36,073 bases of DNA from an uncultured Bacilli bacterium (GCA_947589435.1 CANQBI010000017.1:1-36073); one strand, 5' to 3'; shown: positions 6,477 through 14,769, numbered from the stretch's first letter. The notes: generated from the letters alone by a model not told the origin. Numbers and translations are program-made.

Positions 6477-7310
6477 ATGGCTTATGCTTCAAAAAGTGAT
6501 GAGATACATGATAGAACAGTAAAGGCTAAAAATATATATCCCAATTTATTTCAAATTATTACTGTTCTAGAAGATATTAATGGTTTTACAGATACTGAAG
6601 TTTATCAAGAATTTGTCAGAAATAATTTAGGAAACATAATTAGTAAATGTAAAAGTAGTAATAATTTAGATATCAAAGATAAGTATATTCATTATTTAGA
6701 AAATGCTTCCGCTATCGAAGTAAAACACTTATTAACATTCTTAAAAAAGTATAAATTAATGGATTTTTATACTTATTATTTTCCAGGAAGAATTTATATG
6801 AGTCAAAAAGATAATTTAACTGAAGAAGATATTATGAATGCTTATAAAAAAGAATTATCCCGTTTAGCTATATTAGATAAAAATGAAATGAAAACGGATA
6901 TTATAAGGGAAAAACAATATTTAAAAGATTATAATTATTTAAATTATAGATTTGGTAATTGTCTTAGAGAAGCTATTTTAAATTATACTTTAAATAAGAA
7001 TAAAATGTTTAGTGATTTATATTTACATGTTGAGTCTAGACATCTTAAGTATGTTAAAAGTTTATTAGAATCTTATCAAATAAATTTTGAAATAGGAAAA
7101 GATAATAAACGCGATGATTATATTTTAACTATTTATATGCTAAAAGGTAAGGAACTCGAAATTATTCATAAATTATTAGATGCTTATCATGGAGAGTTAC
7201 AAAGATTCTATCATTATGGTAGTAGCAAAGAAAAGTTAGAAGAAGATAAAGAGAGATTTATTAATAATAATCAGTTATGGATAGAAAAGAAGAGGGAAAG
7301 AGGAAGATAA
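6477..7310 (+). CDS. Unknown protein, first and longest of three tandem paralogues
   Basis: I do not recognise this 277-aa protein. Its C-terminal 140 residues align with the two genes that follow: a helix like YRFGNCLREAILNYTL, a strand with YLHV, LKYVKSLLESYQINFEI, then a closing helical part LEIIHKLLDAYHGELQRF...SKEKLEEDKERFINNN. The N-terminal 130 residues are its own, mostly helical, with no signal peptide or membrane helix. AAAGGAG lies 7 bases before the ATG. It leads an operon with 2-3-base gaps. The alternation of short strands and helices suggests small alpha/beta domains, but no catalytic motif is visible. Confidence 0.75.
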   Translation: MAYASKSDEIHDRTVKAKNIYPNLFQIITVLEDINGFTDTEVYQEFVRNNLGNIISKCKSSNNLDIKDKYIHYLENASAIEVKHLLTFLKKYKLMDFYTYYFPGRIYMSQKDNLTEEDIMNAYKKELSRLAILDKNEMKTDIIREKQYLKDYNYLNYRFGNCLREAILNYTLNKNKMFSDLYLHVESRHLKYVKSLLESYQINFEIGKDNKRDDYILTIYMLKGKELEIIHKLLDAYHGELQRFYHYGSSKEKLEEDKERFINNNQLWIEKKRERGR

Positions 7311-7312
7311 AA

Positions 7313-7834
7313 ATGCAAGATTTATATGAAGTATTAGGTAGTTATGATTCTATTGAAGAAAAAAGGGAAAAATTAGATGAGGCTAATGAAATATTTGATG
7401 AATCTATAAGACTCTCAAGATATGAAAATGCTTATAAGGCTTTTATTAAAGATGAATTAGGTCTATATTCAGTTATCAAAGAATCTATTTTAAATTATTC
7501 TAGGAAGAGTGCAGGTAAGAATTTCTATCTAGTATTCCCCAATAAACATTATAGTTATAAAGATGGTACTTATTTAAAAATTAAATTTATAAGAGATTTT
7601 TTAGATAAATATGGTTTTGAAGTAGATGTTTTCTTTGACAAACCTGTCAAAAATAGTTATTACTATATTGATAACATTGGAACTATAGAAGATGTTAAAA
7701 GATTATTAAATTGTTTTTATTCAGAGCTTCAACAAATAGATTATTATAATATGAGTAAAGAAGAATTATGGGAAAGACACCAAAAATTTTGTGAAGAAAA
7801 TAAAAAATATTTAGAAGAAAAGAAAGGAAGATAA
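7313..7834 (+). CDS. Unknown protein, second of three tandem paralogues
   Basis: A 173-aa protein beginning MQDLYEVLGSYDSIEEKREK. ATG 7313 is chosen over an in-frame upstream ATG at 7277 because it sits 2 bases after the previous stop with GAGGAAG before it, exactly as in the third gene. It is closely related to the next protein (YENAYKAFIKDELGLYSVIK, FLDKYGFEVDVFF, YYIDNIGT, IEDVKRLLNCFYSELQQI, YYNMSKEELWERHQKF). It has no signal peptide and no recognised domain. High similarity at both protein and DNA level shows a recent duplication. Confidence 0.75.
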   Translation: MQDLYEVLGSYDSIEEKREKLDEANEIFDESIRLSRYENAYKAFIKDELGLYSVIKESILNYSRKSAGKNFYLVFPNKHYSYKDGTYLKIKFIRDFLDKYGFEVDVFFDKPVKNSYYYIDNIGTIEDVKRLLNCFYSELQQIDYYNMSKEELWERHQKFCEENKKYLEEKKGR

Positions 7835-7837
7835 AAT

Positions 7838-8371
7838 ATGCAAAATTTATATGAAGTTTTAGGAAATTATGAATCTATTGAAGAAAGAAAAGAAAAATTA
7901 GAAGAATTAAAGAAAGATTATGATGAATCATTTAGATTATCAGGATGGGAAAATGCGTATAATTTTTTTATTACAGATAGAAGAGGATTATATTCAATTA
8001 TTAAAAATTCCATTCTTGATTTTGATGAGAAAAAAACTATTCATATTGTAATAAGCGATACTAATGTTATTTATTGTGGTAGGTATTATTCAAAGTATGA
8101 AATTGTAAAAGAATTCTTAAATAAGTATGGATTTACAACAAAAAAATATTTTGATCCACGTTTTAGAAAAATTGATATGTACTATATTGATAATATTGAA
8201 ACTATGGAAGATATTAAAAGATTATTAAATTGTTTTTACTTAGAACTTCAACAAATAAATTATTATAATATGAGTAAAGAAGAATTATGGGAAAGACATA
8301 AGAAATTTTATGAAAATAATAAAGAATGGATGACAAGTGAAAAAATTGAAAGTCATCATAAAAGAGGCTAG
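7838..8371 (+). CDS. Unknown protein, third of three tandem paralogues
   Basis: A 177-aa paralogue of the preceding protein: MQNLYEVLGNYESIEERKEK, FFITDRRGLYSIIKNSIL, FLNKYGFTTKKYF, YYIDNIET, MEDIKRLLNCFYLELQQI, YYNMSKEELWERHKKF. The central region (after residue 60) differs most, and the C-terminal 60 residues are nearly identical between copies two and three. It starts 3 bases after the previous stop and ends at a strong terminator. Function unknown. Confidence 0.75.
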   Translation: MQNLYEVLGNYESIEERKEKLEELKKDYDESFRLSGWENAYNFFITDRRGLYSIIKNSILDFDEKKTIHIVISDTNVIYCGRYYSKYEIVKEFLNKYGFTTKKYFDPRFRKIDMYYIDNIETMEDIKRLLNCFYLELQQINYYNMSKEELWERHKKFYENNKEWMTSEKIESHHKRG

Positions 8372-8389
8372 ACTTAAGCCTTTTTTTTT
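8360..8389 (+). terminator. Terminator of the three-paralogue operon
   Basis: AGGCT pairs with AGCCT around AGACTTA, extended by A-T pairs, and is followed by nine Ts. It overlaps the end of the third gene. Confidence 0.8.
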
Positions 8390-8397
8390 GATATAAT
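8389..8397 (+). promoter_or_regulatory. Extended -10 promoter of the RNase J paralogue
   Basis: TGATATAAT is a perfect extended -10 directly behind the terminator T-run. No good -35 is visible. Confidence 0.55.
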
Positions 8398-8437
8398 TAT
8401 TTCCAGTGAAAAGAACTTTTTAGAAAGAGTGATTATA

Positions 8438-10072
8438 TTGAGTAAAATAAGAATTTTTGGCTTGGGTGGTCTTGCTGAAAATGGCAAAAATTGTTATGTA
8501 GTGGAAATTGATAACGATATATTTGTTTTTGATTCAGGACTTAAATATGCTAGTTCTAGTTTATTAGGTATTGATTATATTATGCCTGATTTTAATTATC
8601 TTGTAAAAAATAAAAAAAGAATTAAAGGGATATTTATTACCCATGGTCATAGTGAAAATTTAGGTAGTGCTCCAGATTTAGCCAAAGTATTACCGAATGT
8701 TAAAATATTTGCGACGAAATTTACAAAATTTGTTTTAGAGGAATATGGAGTTACGAAAAATGTTATAGAAATAAAACCCCATCGAAAAATAAATTTTGAT
8801 AATGGCATTTCTATATTTCCAATATCGGTATCCCATAGTATCCCGGATGCCGTTATGTATGTCGTAAATACTAAGGATGGGGCTATTTGCTATACTGGAG
8901 ATTTTGTTATTGACCCAACAATGCTTGGTTCATATGATATGGATTTAGGTAAAATTGCTTACATTGGAAAACAAGGTGTTTTATGTATGATGTGTGAATC
9001 TTCTTTCTCGGAGAAGAAAGGACACACATCTCCTAATCATCATTTAGAAGATTACTTTAAAGATATTATTAAACATAATGAAAAAAGAATTATATTCTCC
9101 CTTTTACCATACCATTTGTATACAATAACGGATATATTTAATGCGGCGCGAAATACGCACCGGAAAATAGTTATTATGGGGAAGAAACTTCAAAATGTTG
9201 TTAATTTCTCTATAAAAGAAAAATACTTAGAAGTGGAAAAAGATATTATTGGGGATTTATCTAATATTGAAGATGATAATGCAATTCTTTTAATTAGTGA
9301 TGAAAGAGCTAATCCTTATGCTAATGTTAGTAAGATTCTTCATGGTTATGATAAATATATTACTTTAAAAAACAGTGATACGATAGTATTCGCTGAACCA
9401 AGATATGATAGTAATGAAAAAACTTTAGTAAAACTCGAAAATGAACTAGCTAAGTTTGGCTGTAATATTGAAAATTTACCAAGTGATAAAATTATTTTAC
9501 ATCATCCATCTAGTGAAGATATTATGCTTATGATAAAACTTGTTCAACCTAAATACTATATGCCTGTTAAAGGAGAATATCGGTATATGGTTAACAATGC
9601 CAATTTAGCCAACCGTCTAGGTATTAAGCCTGATAATATTATCTTAAAACAAAATGGTGATGTTGTTACTTTTGAAGATGGAAATCTTGTTCAAAATGGC
9701 GATGTGATTAAAGTAAATGATGTCTTAATCGATGGTAAATCTTCAGAGGATATTGGGGAACTTGTTATTAAGGATAGGGAAATGTTATCCGAAAATGGAA
9801 TTGTTTTAATAAGTGCCACCATTTCTAAAAAAGATAAAGTAATGCTTGTAGGACCTGAAGTTACGTCAAGAGGATTTATCTATGTTAAAGATTCGGCTTA
9901 TTTAATTGAGGAAATAAAGAAAATTTGTGAAAATATTATAAATAGAAATATTACGCCAACTTATGTAGATTACAATAAAATTAAAGTGGAGATAAGAGAA
10001 GAATTAAGTAATTACTTATATGAAGAAACTGAATGTAAGCCCATGATTATTGCGGTTGTTCAAGAAGTATAA
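8438..10072 (+). CDS. RNase J-family protein with degenerate active site (RNase J2-like)
   Basis: The protein has the length (about 544 aa) and layout of RNase J: metallo-beta-lactamase domain, beta-CASP domain, C-terminal domain. Recognisable pieces are FGLGGLAENGKNCYVVE, SHSIPDA, TGDF, KYYMPVKGEYR and the tail GPEVTSRGFIYV. The metal-binding motif HxHxDH reads HGHSEN (69-74), losing the Asp and last His, and the beta-CASP HxSGH motif reads HHPSSE, losing the terminal His. In known RNase J1/J2 pairs the J2 subunit also has altered motifs and little activity, and it acts as a partner of J1. I infer such a structural role here. The start is TTG 8438 with AAAGAGTGA 5-6 bases upstream, which gives the usual N-terminus; GTG 8429 is the alternative. 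Confidence 0.88.
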   Translation: MSKIRIFGLGGLAENGKNCYVVEIDNDIFVFDSGLKYASSSLLGIDYIMPDFNYLVKNKKRIKGIFITHGHSENLGSAPDLAKVLPNVKIFATKFTKFVLEEYGVTKNVIEIKPHRKINFDNGISIFPISVSHSIPDAVMYVVNTKDGAICYTGDFVIDPTMLGSYDMDLGKIAYIGKQGVLCMMCESSFSEKKGHTSPNHHLEDYFKDIIKHNEKRIIFSLLPYHLYTITDIFNAARNTHRKIVIMGKKLQNVVNFSIKEKYLEVEKDIIGDLSNIEDDNAILLISDERANPYANVSKILHGYDKYITLKNSDTIVFAEPRYDSNEKTLVKLENELAKFGCNIENLPSDKIILHHPSSEDIMLMIKLVQPKYYMPVKGEYRYMVNNANLANRLGIKPDNIILKQNGDVVTFEDGNLVQNGDVIKVNDVLIDGKSSEDIGELVIKDREMLSENGIVLISATISKKDKVMLVGPEVTSRGFIYVKDSAYLIEEIKKICENIINRNITPTYVDYNKIKVEIREELSNYLYEETECKPMIIAVVQEV

Positions 10073-10080
10073 AAAATCAT

Positions 10081-10114
10081 AAATCACTCATACTAGAAAT
10101 GGGTGATTTATTTT
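10081..10114 (+). terminator. Terminator hairpin that also covers the next ribosome binding site
   Basis: AAATCACTCAT (10081-10091) pairs with ATGGGTGATTT (10099-10109), with one G-T, followed by a short T-run. The right arm contains GGGTGAT, the only ribosome binding site for the TTG start at 10113. The same hairpin may therefore end RNase J transcripts and reduce read-through translation. Confidence 0.65.
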
Positions 10115-10553
10115 GAAAAAAAATATGAGTGAAGAAGTAGAGTTTTTAAATTACATCTATAAGAATGCCGAGATGGGTATCATTGGTATTGATGATGTAA
10201 TTACGAAAAGTAGTAATGAAAAATTTACTAAACTTTTAAAAAGTCAAAAGGAAGATTACGAAGAAATTTGTAAGGAAGCTAAAGATATTTTAAAAAAGTA
10301 TGGCAAGAGTAATGAAGAAATTAGTATGATGGCTAAGATGAGTACGAAAATGATGGCTGAAATGAGTTTAATGAAAGAAGAAAGTGATCAGGTTATTGCC
10401 AAAATGATGATGGAAGGATCAAATAAGGGAGTTATAGAAATAACGGAAAAGATAAATGCATATAATAATATTGATGCAGAAATAGTCGTCCTTGCTAATA
10501 AATTAAAAAGTACTTTAGAAAAAAATATTGATGAATTAAAAAAATATTTATAA
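10113..10553 (+). CDS. Small ferritin-like four-helix protein (DUF2383-like)
   Basis: This 146-aa all-helical protein runs NYIYKNAEMGIIGIDDVITK, FTKLLKSQKEDYEEICKEA, then a Met-rich stretch SMMAKMSTKMMAEMSLMKEE and MMMEGSNKGVIEITEKIN. The pattern (NAxMGxxGIDxV, later EGxxxGVxxI) is common in small ferritin-like proteins of Firmicutes of the DUF2383 type. No clear di-iron ExxH pairs are visible, so metal binding is uncertain. The start is TTG 10113; the next in-frame ATG (10125) has no ribosome binding site. The site sits inside a hairpin. Confidence 0.6.
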   Translation: MKKNMSEEVEFLNYIYKNAEMGIIGIDDVITKSSNEKFTKLLKSQKEDYEEICKEAKDILKKYGKSNEEISMMAKMSTKMMAEMSLMKEESDQVIAKMMMEGSNKGVIEITEKINAYNNIDAEIVVLANKLKSTLEKNIDELKKYL

Positions 10554-10590
10554 AAATGGTCCAATAGATAATATTTTTGCATATTTAATG

Positions 10591-10620
10591 TTGACATTTA
10601 AAACGATTTTGTATTATACT
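10591..10620 (+). promoter_or_regulatory. tRNA-Asn promoter
   Basis: TTGACA (10591-10596), 18 bases, TATACT (10615-10620), then the tRNA 11 bases downstream. Confidence 0.75.
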
Positions 10621-10631
10621 ATTGGAGTAAT

Positions 10632-10707
10632 GCCCGATTAGCTCAGTCGGTAGAGCGCACGGCTGTTAACCGTTAGGTCGTAGGTTCGAGTCCTACATCG
10701 GGCGCCA
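10632..10707 (+). tRNA. tRNA-Asn (GTT)
   Basis: Full cloverleaf: acceptor GCCCGAT/ATCGGGC, D arm GCTC...GAGC, anticodon loop CTGTTAA (anticodon GTT), T stem GTAGG/CCTAC with TTCGAGT loop, and encoded CCA. The outermost anticodon-stem pair is a C-T mismatch. Length 76. Confidence 0.97.
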
Positions 10708-10720
10708 TTTAGAATTTTAA

Positions 10721-10754
10721 GCAAACCTAGATAAATAAAGGGTTTGTTTTTTTT
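10721..10754 (+). terminator. tRNA-Asn terminator
   Basis: CAAACC (10722-10727) pairs with GGTTTG (10741-10746) over a 13-base loop, followed by eight Ts. Confidence 0.75.
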
Positions 10755-10830
10755 AATATTAATTTGTAGTGCGATTTTGGCAGGTTTTTGAAAAAAGTGT
10801 CGCGAATTTTTTGCCATAAATTTAAAAAAT

Positions 10831-10973
10831 TATGGAACTAAATCTCTACAATCGATTAACCAATGTAGAGATTTAGTCCATATTGTTGCTATAGATTGTT
10901 AACTTATTTTTTGCAATTTCATTTGCAAAAAGTTAAAAAATAAAAAGTTTTGCAAATACGCTTGCAAAACTTT
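10831..10973. repeat. Three consecutive long hairpins in a non-coding spacer
   Basis: The 309-base gap between tRNA-Asn and the DUF4143 ATPase gene holds no open reading frame. It contains three inverted repeats: 10831-10850 with 10864-10882 (19 pairs, one bulged A), 10899-10916 with 10922-10936, and a perfect 12-bp AAAGTTTTGCAA/TTGCAAAACTTT (10944-10955 with 10962-10973). The last two share a TTGCAAAA core, present four times. None is followed by a convincing T-run. It could be a structured RNA, operators, or a decayed mobile element. Confidence 0.6.
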
Positions 10974-11016
10974 ACGAATCATTTTTTATGTGATAATATT
11001 AATTTGGTGATGATTT

Positions 11017-12222
11017 ATGATTATTAGAGATAGTTATTTAAAAAGAATGGTTGAGGCCAAGGATACCGAATTTATTAAAGTAATAACAGGTGTAAGAAGA
11101 AGTGGTAAATCAACTCTTTTATTGATGTTTAAAGATTATTTATTAAATGAAAAGGTTAAAGAAGAAAATATTATTCATCTAAACTTTGAATCAGCTAAAT
11201 ATGATGATATAAGAAATTACAAAGATTTATATAAATTTGTAGCGGATAAAATAAAAAAAGATAAGGTTTATTTGTTATTAGATGAAGTTCAAAATGTTGA
11301 AGCCTGGGAAAAGGCTATCAATTCATTTAAAGTAGACTTTGATATAGATATTTATATAACTGGTTCTAATGCGTATCTTTTATCCAGTGAATTATCAACA
11401 TTACTTTCCGGAAGATATATTGAAATAAAAATGTATCCTTTATCATTTAAGGAATTTTTGCTATTTAATAATTATGATAATCTAAATTTATCTGATAAAT
11501 TTAATGAGTATTTAAAATATGGAGGACTTCCTGCTATAACCATGATAAAAGATAAAGATGAATTAGTTTTGTCATATTTAAACGATATTTATAATACTAT
11601 TGTAAAAAAAGATATCATTGACCGTAATAAAATTAAAGATATTGCTCTTTTAGAAAATATAATCAAATTCTTAGCTAATAATATAGGGAATCCAATTTCT
11701 TCTACCAAAATAAGTGATTACTTAAATAGTAATAAAATAATAACAAATTCTAATCATCAAACAATCGATAATTATTTAAATATGTTAGAAAAATCATTTA
11801 TAATGTACAAAGTAAATCGTACTGATGTAAAAAATAAAACTTTATTAAAAACTTTAGGAAAATATTATATTTCTGATATTGGCTTAAGAAATATAATCCT
11901 TGGATTTAGAAATATAGATGAAGGACATATATTAGAAAATGTTGTTTATTTAGAACTTTTAAGAAGGGGATATAAAGTAAGTATTGGTAAAACCCAAGAA
12001 TATGAAGTTGATTTTGTTGCAGAGAATCCAAAAAATATAAAATATTTTCAAGTTACTAAGTCATTAGCTAATGAAGATGTTAAGATAAGAGAAGTAAGAA
12101 GTCTTGAAAGTATTAATGATAATTACGAAAAAATTATTTTAACTATGGATAAAACAATAAATAATGATTTTAATGGGATAAAAGTTTTAAATATTATAGA
12201 TTGGCTTTTAGAAAGTGAATAA
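11017..12222 (+). CDS. ATP-binding protein, AAA_14/DUF4143 family
   Basis: This 401-aa ATPase has Walker A GVRRSGKST (25-33), Walker B YLLLDEVQ (Asp89-Glu90) and the sensor stretch ITGSNAYLLSSELSTLLSGRY. A winged-helix region follows (residues 210-270). The C-terminal DUF4143 domain shows a PD-(D/E)XK-like core, ENVVYLELLRRGYKVSIG with EVDFVAE and FQVTKSL. The family is widespread in anaerobes and archaea, often near mobile or defence genes. Its biochemical role is not established, though DNA-related functions are suspected. GGTGAT precedes the ATG. A hairpin-rich spacer lies upstream and the gene is followed 11 bases later by a small acidic protein. Confidence 0.9.
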   Translation: MIIRDSYLKRMVEAKDTEFIKVITGVRRSGKSTLLLMFKDYLLNEKVKEENIIHLNFESAKYDDIRNYKDLYKFVADKIKKDKVYLLLDEVQNVEAWEKAINSFKVDFDIDIYITGSNAYLLSSELSTLLSGRYIEIKMYPLSFKEFLLFNNYDNLNLSDKFNEYLKYGGLPAITMIKDKDELVLSYLNDIYNTIVKKDIIDRNKIKDIALLENIIKFLANNIGNPISSTKISDYLNSNKIITNSNHQTIDNYLNMLEKSFIMYKVNRTDVKNKTLLKTLGKYYISDIGLRNIILGFRNIDEGHILENVVYLELLRRGYKVSIGKTQEYEVDFVAENPKNIKYFQVTKSLANEDVKIREVRSLESINDNYEKIILTMDKTINNDFNGIKVLNIIDWLLESE

Positions 12223-12233
12223 AAGAGGTAATT

Positions 12234-12446
12234 ATGGGTTTATTTAGTTTTATTTTAGGAATGACAGAAAGTGCCGATAAATATTCAAAAGATGAAAAGA
12301 AAAAGAAATTAGAGCAAGAAATGGATTGGAATAATTTAGATGATTATGAAAAAGAAGAAGTCCGTAAAGGAAATTATGATGTCTATAATTTTGAAGATTC
12401 CGAAGATGCCTACTTAGACGAAGATGATTATTATAGTGGAGATTAA
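12234..12446 (+). CDS. Small acidic hypothetical protein
   Basis: A 70-aa protein with a short hydrophobic start (MGLFSFILGM), a Lys-rich helix and a strongly acidic Tyr/Asp tail (EDAYLDEDDYYSGD). AGAGGT precedes the ATG, and the gap to the ATPase gene is 11 bases, so it is probably co-transcribed. No family recognised. Confidence 0.6.
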   Translation: MGLFSFILGMTESADKYSKDEKKKKLEQEMDWNNLDDYEKEEVRKGNYDVYNFEDSEDAYLDEDDYYSGD

Positions 12447-12452
12447 AATAAG

Positions 12453-12482
12453 TTGTAATTAATTTAAATATTATGTTATAAT
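12453..12482 (+). promoter_or_regulatory. Promoter of the 67-aa gene
   Basis: TTGTAA (12453-12458) is separated by 18 bases from TATAAT (12477-12482), which carries the extended -10 TGT. Confidence 0.65.
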
Positions 12483-12510
12483 AAATGAAATATTTAGGGA
12501 GGTTTTTAAG

Positions 12511-12714
12511 ATGCAAAGAGAACCAATAACAATTGAAAGAATTGATGCTGAAGTTAATGGAAAAGTAATAATGCCTAAAGAAAAAGAAAGAGAAAGACAT
12601 ATTGTTTTAGCGGAAGAAGGTAATCCTAAAGTACCTGTATTTACCGGTTATAGGAATGTTAAAAAAGATTATAATTATGAAACTCCTAAAGTTAGAACTT
12701 TAAAAAAATTTTAA
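12511..12714 (+). CDS. Small basic hypothetical protein
   Basis: A 67-aa, charged, soluble protein (MQREPITIERIDAEVNGKVI...). It has a strong GGGAGGT ribosome binding site, its own promoter and a terminator, so it is very likely a real gene of one. Function unknown. Confidence 0.65.
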   Translation: MQREPITIERIDAEVNGKVIMPKEKERERHIVLAEEGNPKVPVFTGYRNVKKDYNYETPKVRTLKKF

Positions 12715-12719
12715 AAGTG

Positions 12720-12743
12720 AACTCTTAAGTTAAGAGTTTTTTT
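12720..12743 (+). terminator. Terminator of the 67-aa gene
   Basis: AACTCTTA (12720-12727) pairs with TAAGAGTT (12731-12738) and is followed by a T-run. Confidence 0.8.
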
Positions 12744-12828
12744 ATCTAAATTTATTTCAAAGTGCTATAATTAAATTAAATTTATATATTAAAAATTATA
12801 TAATATATTAATATTGAGTGTGGTGGAT

Positions 12829-13851
12829 ATGAAAAAAATATTTAAAAATAAAAAAGTTATTATAATAATTATTATTTTATTTTTGGTTGTAATTGGTACT
12901 ATAGGGACTATATTATATTTAAATAATAAAGAAAATAATTCTGATAATGGACCAAAAGTAGAAGAAAAAGATAAAGATAAAATTAAAGAAGAAGGAGAGG
13001 AATATAAAGTTACTTTTAATCCTAATGGTGGATCAGTTGTAGATAGTATGTTGGTTAAAAGTGGTGAAAAAATAACTAAACCAGAAGATCCGACGAGAAA
13101 TGGATATAAATTTACTGGGTGGAAATTAAATGAAGAAGATTTTGATTTTGAAAAAGAAATAACTTCTGATATTACCCTAACTGCTAGTTGGATTAAAGAA
13201 GAAGATAACTCTGTAACAAATAGTTCTAGTGGTAGTAAAGAGTCATCAACCTCTAGTAATAGTCAAAAATATACATCTACTATTGATAAAATAAATTTAA
13301 ATGAATATCCAACCACCTCAATTGATTATGAAAATTATAGAGAGCCGATTGGTTATTATTTTATTAATAATTTAGGGGATGTTTTTCCTAGTCTTGCTGG
13401 TAAAAGTACTATTAAACTTTCTTGGGAAGAAGAGAATCCTACTAGTCAAGGATTAGATCTAAGAATAGATGAATGGTATGCTGCCTTTAATAAATTACAA
13501 TTTGATACAACTAAAGAAAATAAAGCTAAAACAACATTAAATAATATTAAAAATAAATCATATAAGGGAGTTATATTTGAGATGAGTGTTGGTAGTCCAT
13601 ATCCTAGTTATAATGATAATCATAGTGTTAGTTATAAATATAAATTTATAACTGTTAGTAAAACACCACTTACAACTTTATATAATCAAATGAAAAGTAT
13701 AAGAGATGGTTTAGATACAGAAATTTCTAAGGCCTTAAGTGGCTCAATTAAAGTAGTATTTCCGGGATATGGAGTTTATAGTAAATATGAAGCTGGTATT
13801 TTATCTGAGGAATTATGCGAAGAATATAATTTAGTTTGTGAACGGTGGTAA
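12829..13851 (+). CDS. Membrane-anchored surface protein with InlB B-repeat (Listeria-Bacteroides repeat)
   Basis: A 340-aa protein with an N-terminal signal anchor (about 9-32, VIIIIIILFLVVIGTIGTIL) and an exported body. Residues 57-122 form one Flg_new/InlB B-repeat beta-grasp module, shown by VTFNPNGGS, NGYKFTGWK and ITLTASW. A Ser/Thr linker (SSSGSKESSTSSNSQ) leads to a C-terminal domain of about 190 residues that I do not recognise, ending in ELCEEYNLVCERW with two cysteines that could pair. ATG 12829 is preferred to an upstream TTG at 12814. It sits 3 bases before the CHAP gene and is probably co-expressed with it. Confidence 0.8.
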   Translation: MKKIFKNKKVIIIIIILFLVVIGTIGTILYLNNKENNSDNGPKVEEKDKDKIKEEGEEYKVTFNPNGGSVVDSMLVKSGEKITKPEDPTRNGYKFTGWKLNEEDFDFEKEITSDITLTASWIKEEDNSVTNSSSGSKESSTSSNSQKYTSTIDKINLNEYPTTSIDYENYREPIGYYFINNLGDVFPSLAGKSTIKLSWEEENPTSQGLDLRIDEWYAAFNKLQFDTTKENKAKTTLNNIKNKSYKGVIFEMSVGSPYPSYNDNHSVSYKYKFITVSKTPLTTLYNQMKSIRDGLDTEISKALSGSIKVVFPGYGVYSKYEAGILSEELCEEYNLVCERW

Positions 13852-13854
13852 CTC

Positions 13855-14769
13855 ATGAAAAAGATTCTATTTATATTATGGTTATTATTAATTCCTTTTG
13901 TTAGTTATGCTGCCAGTAATCCTTATCCTAAAACTCAAACTTTTAATGGGGTAGTTAGTACACCTTGTACGAGAGTTGTCTGGCAAGAAGTTTATGATAG
14001 GCTTAAAATTGCTCTTCCTAGTTGGGGTAATGCTGTTGATTGGTATCGAAATGCCGCCAATGCTGGCTATCAAGTAGGAAGTGAAGCTAAACCTAATTCA
14101 GTTGCGGTTTATTCTGGTTTTCAAGGTTATGGCCATGTGGCTTTTGTTGTATCCGTATCTGATGAGGCTATGTATGTGGTGGAAAATAAGGGAAGTGGTG
14201 AAGGAAAAATAGAAGGTAGTAGAAGTAAAGGTATTGGTTCAGGAGCGCAAAGTGAAATTTACTTAATTGGCTTTATTTATATAACTGAACCTAAATCTAG
14301 TAGTTCTTCTAGTTCTAATACTTCTTCAAATACGACAACTACCACATCTAAAAAGTCAAATAATAGTTATTTAAAAAATTTAACTATTGAGGGTGTTCTT
14401 TTAGATTTTCATAAAGATAATTATTTTTATACTTTAAATGTCCCGTTTGAAACAAATAATATTACAATAAATGGTCAAACTGAATCTAACAAAGCAAATG
14501 TTGAGGGTTTAAAAAATTATGAATTAAATGTTGGTGAAAATATAATTACTATAAAAGTAGTGGCTGAAGATAAATCCGAATCATCTTATATTTTAAATAT
14601 TACAAGAGATAAAGAAGAGAAAGAAGTAGAAGAAAATAAAAGAGAAGTTATAGAAAAAGAAAATGTTAAGAAATTTAAATGGTCTAATTATTATTTAATA
14701 CCTATTATAGGTTTAATTATATTAATTAGTGGCTTAGTTATAATATTAATTAAAAATAAAAAACTCTAA
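13855..14769 (+). CDS. Secreted CHAP-domain protein with cadherin-like domain and C-terminal anchor
   Basis: A 304-aa exported protein. It has a signal peptide (1-19, cleaved after SYA), then a CHAP domain (about 22-145), the NlpC/P60-like fold that cuts peptidoglycan peptides or amides. The probable catalytic Cys38 lies in STPCTRVVW, His94 in GYGHVAFV and Glu110 in VVENKG. A Ser/Thr linker follows, then a cadherin-like beta-sandwich (about 172-252, YLKNLTIEGV...DNYFYTLNVP...SSYILNITRD). A charged spacer and a C-terminal membrane helix (about 280-300) complete it. There is no LPXTG motif, so the enzyme is tethered to the membrane. It follows the previous gene by 3 bases and ends at a terminator. 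Confidence 0.88.
   Translation: MKKILFILWLLLIPFVSYAASNPYPKTQTFNGVVSTPCTRVVWQEVYDRLKIALPSWGNAVDWYRNAANAGYQVGSEAKPNSVAVYSGFQGYGHVAFVVSVSDEAMYVVENKGSGEGKIEGSRSKGIGSGAQSEIYLIGFIYITEPKSSSSSSSNTSSNTTTTTSKKSNNSYLKNLTIEGVLLDFHKDNYFYTLNVPFETNNITINGQTESNKANVEGLKNYELNVGENIITIKVVAEDKSESSYILNITRDKEEKEVEENKREVIEKENVKKFKWSNYYLIPIIGLIILISGLVIILIKNKKL

Noticed and set aside
10831-10973. Insertion sequence ends
   Set aside because: No transposase, no target duplication and no paired terminal repeats are visible; listed only as hairpins.
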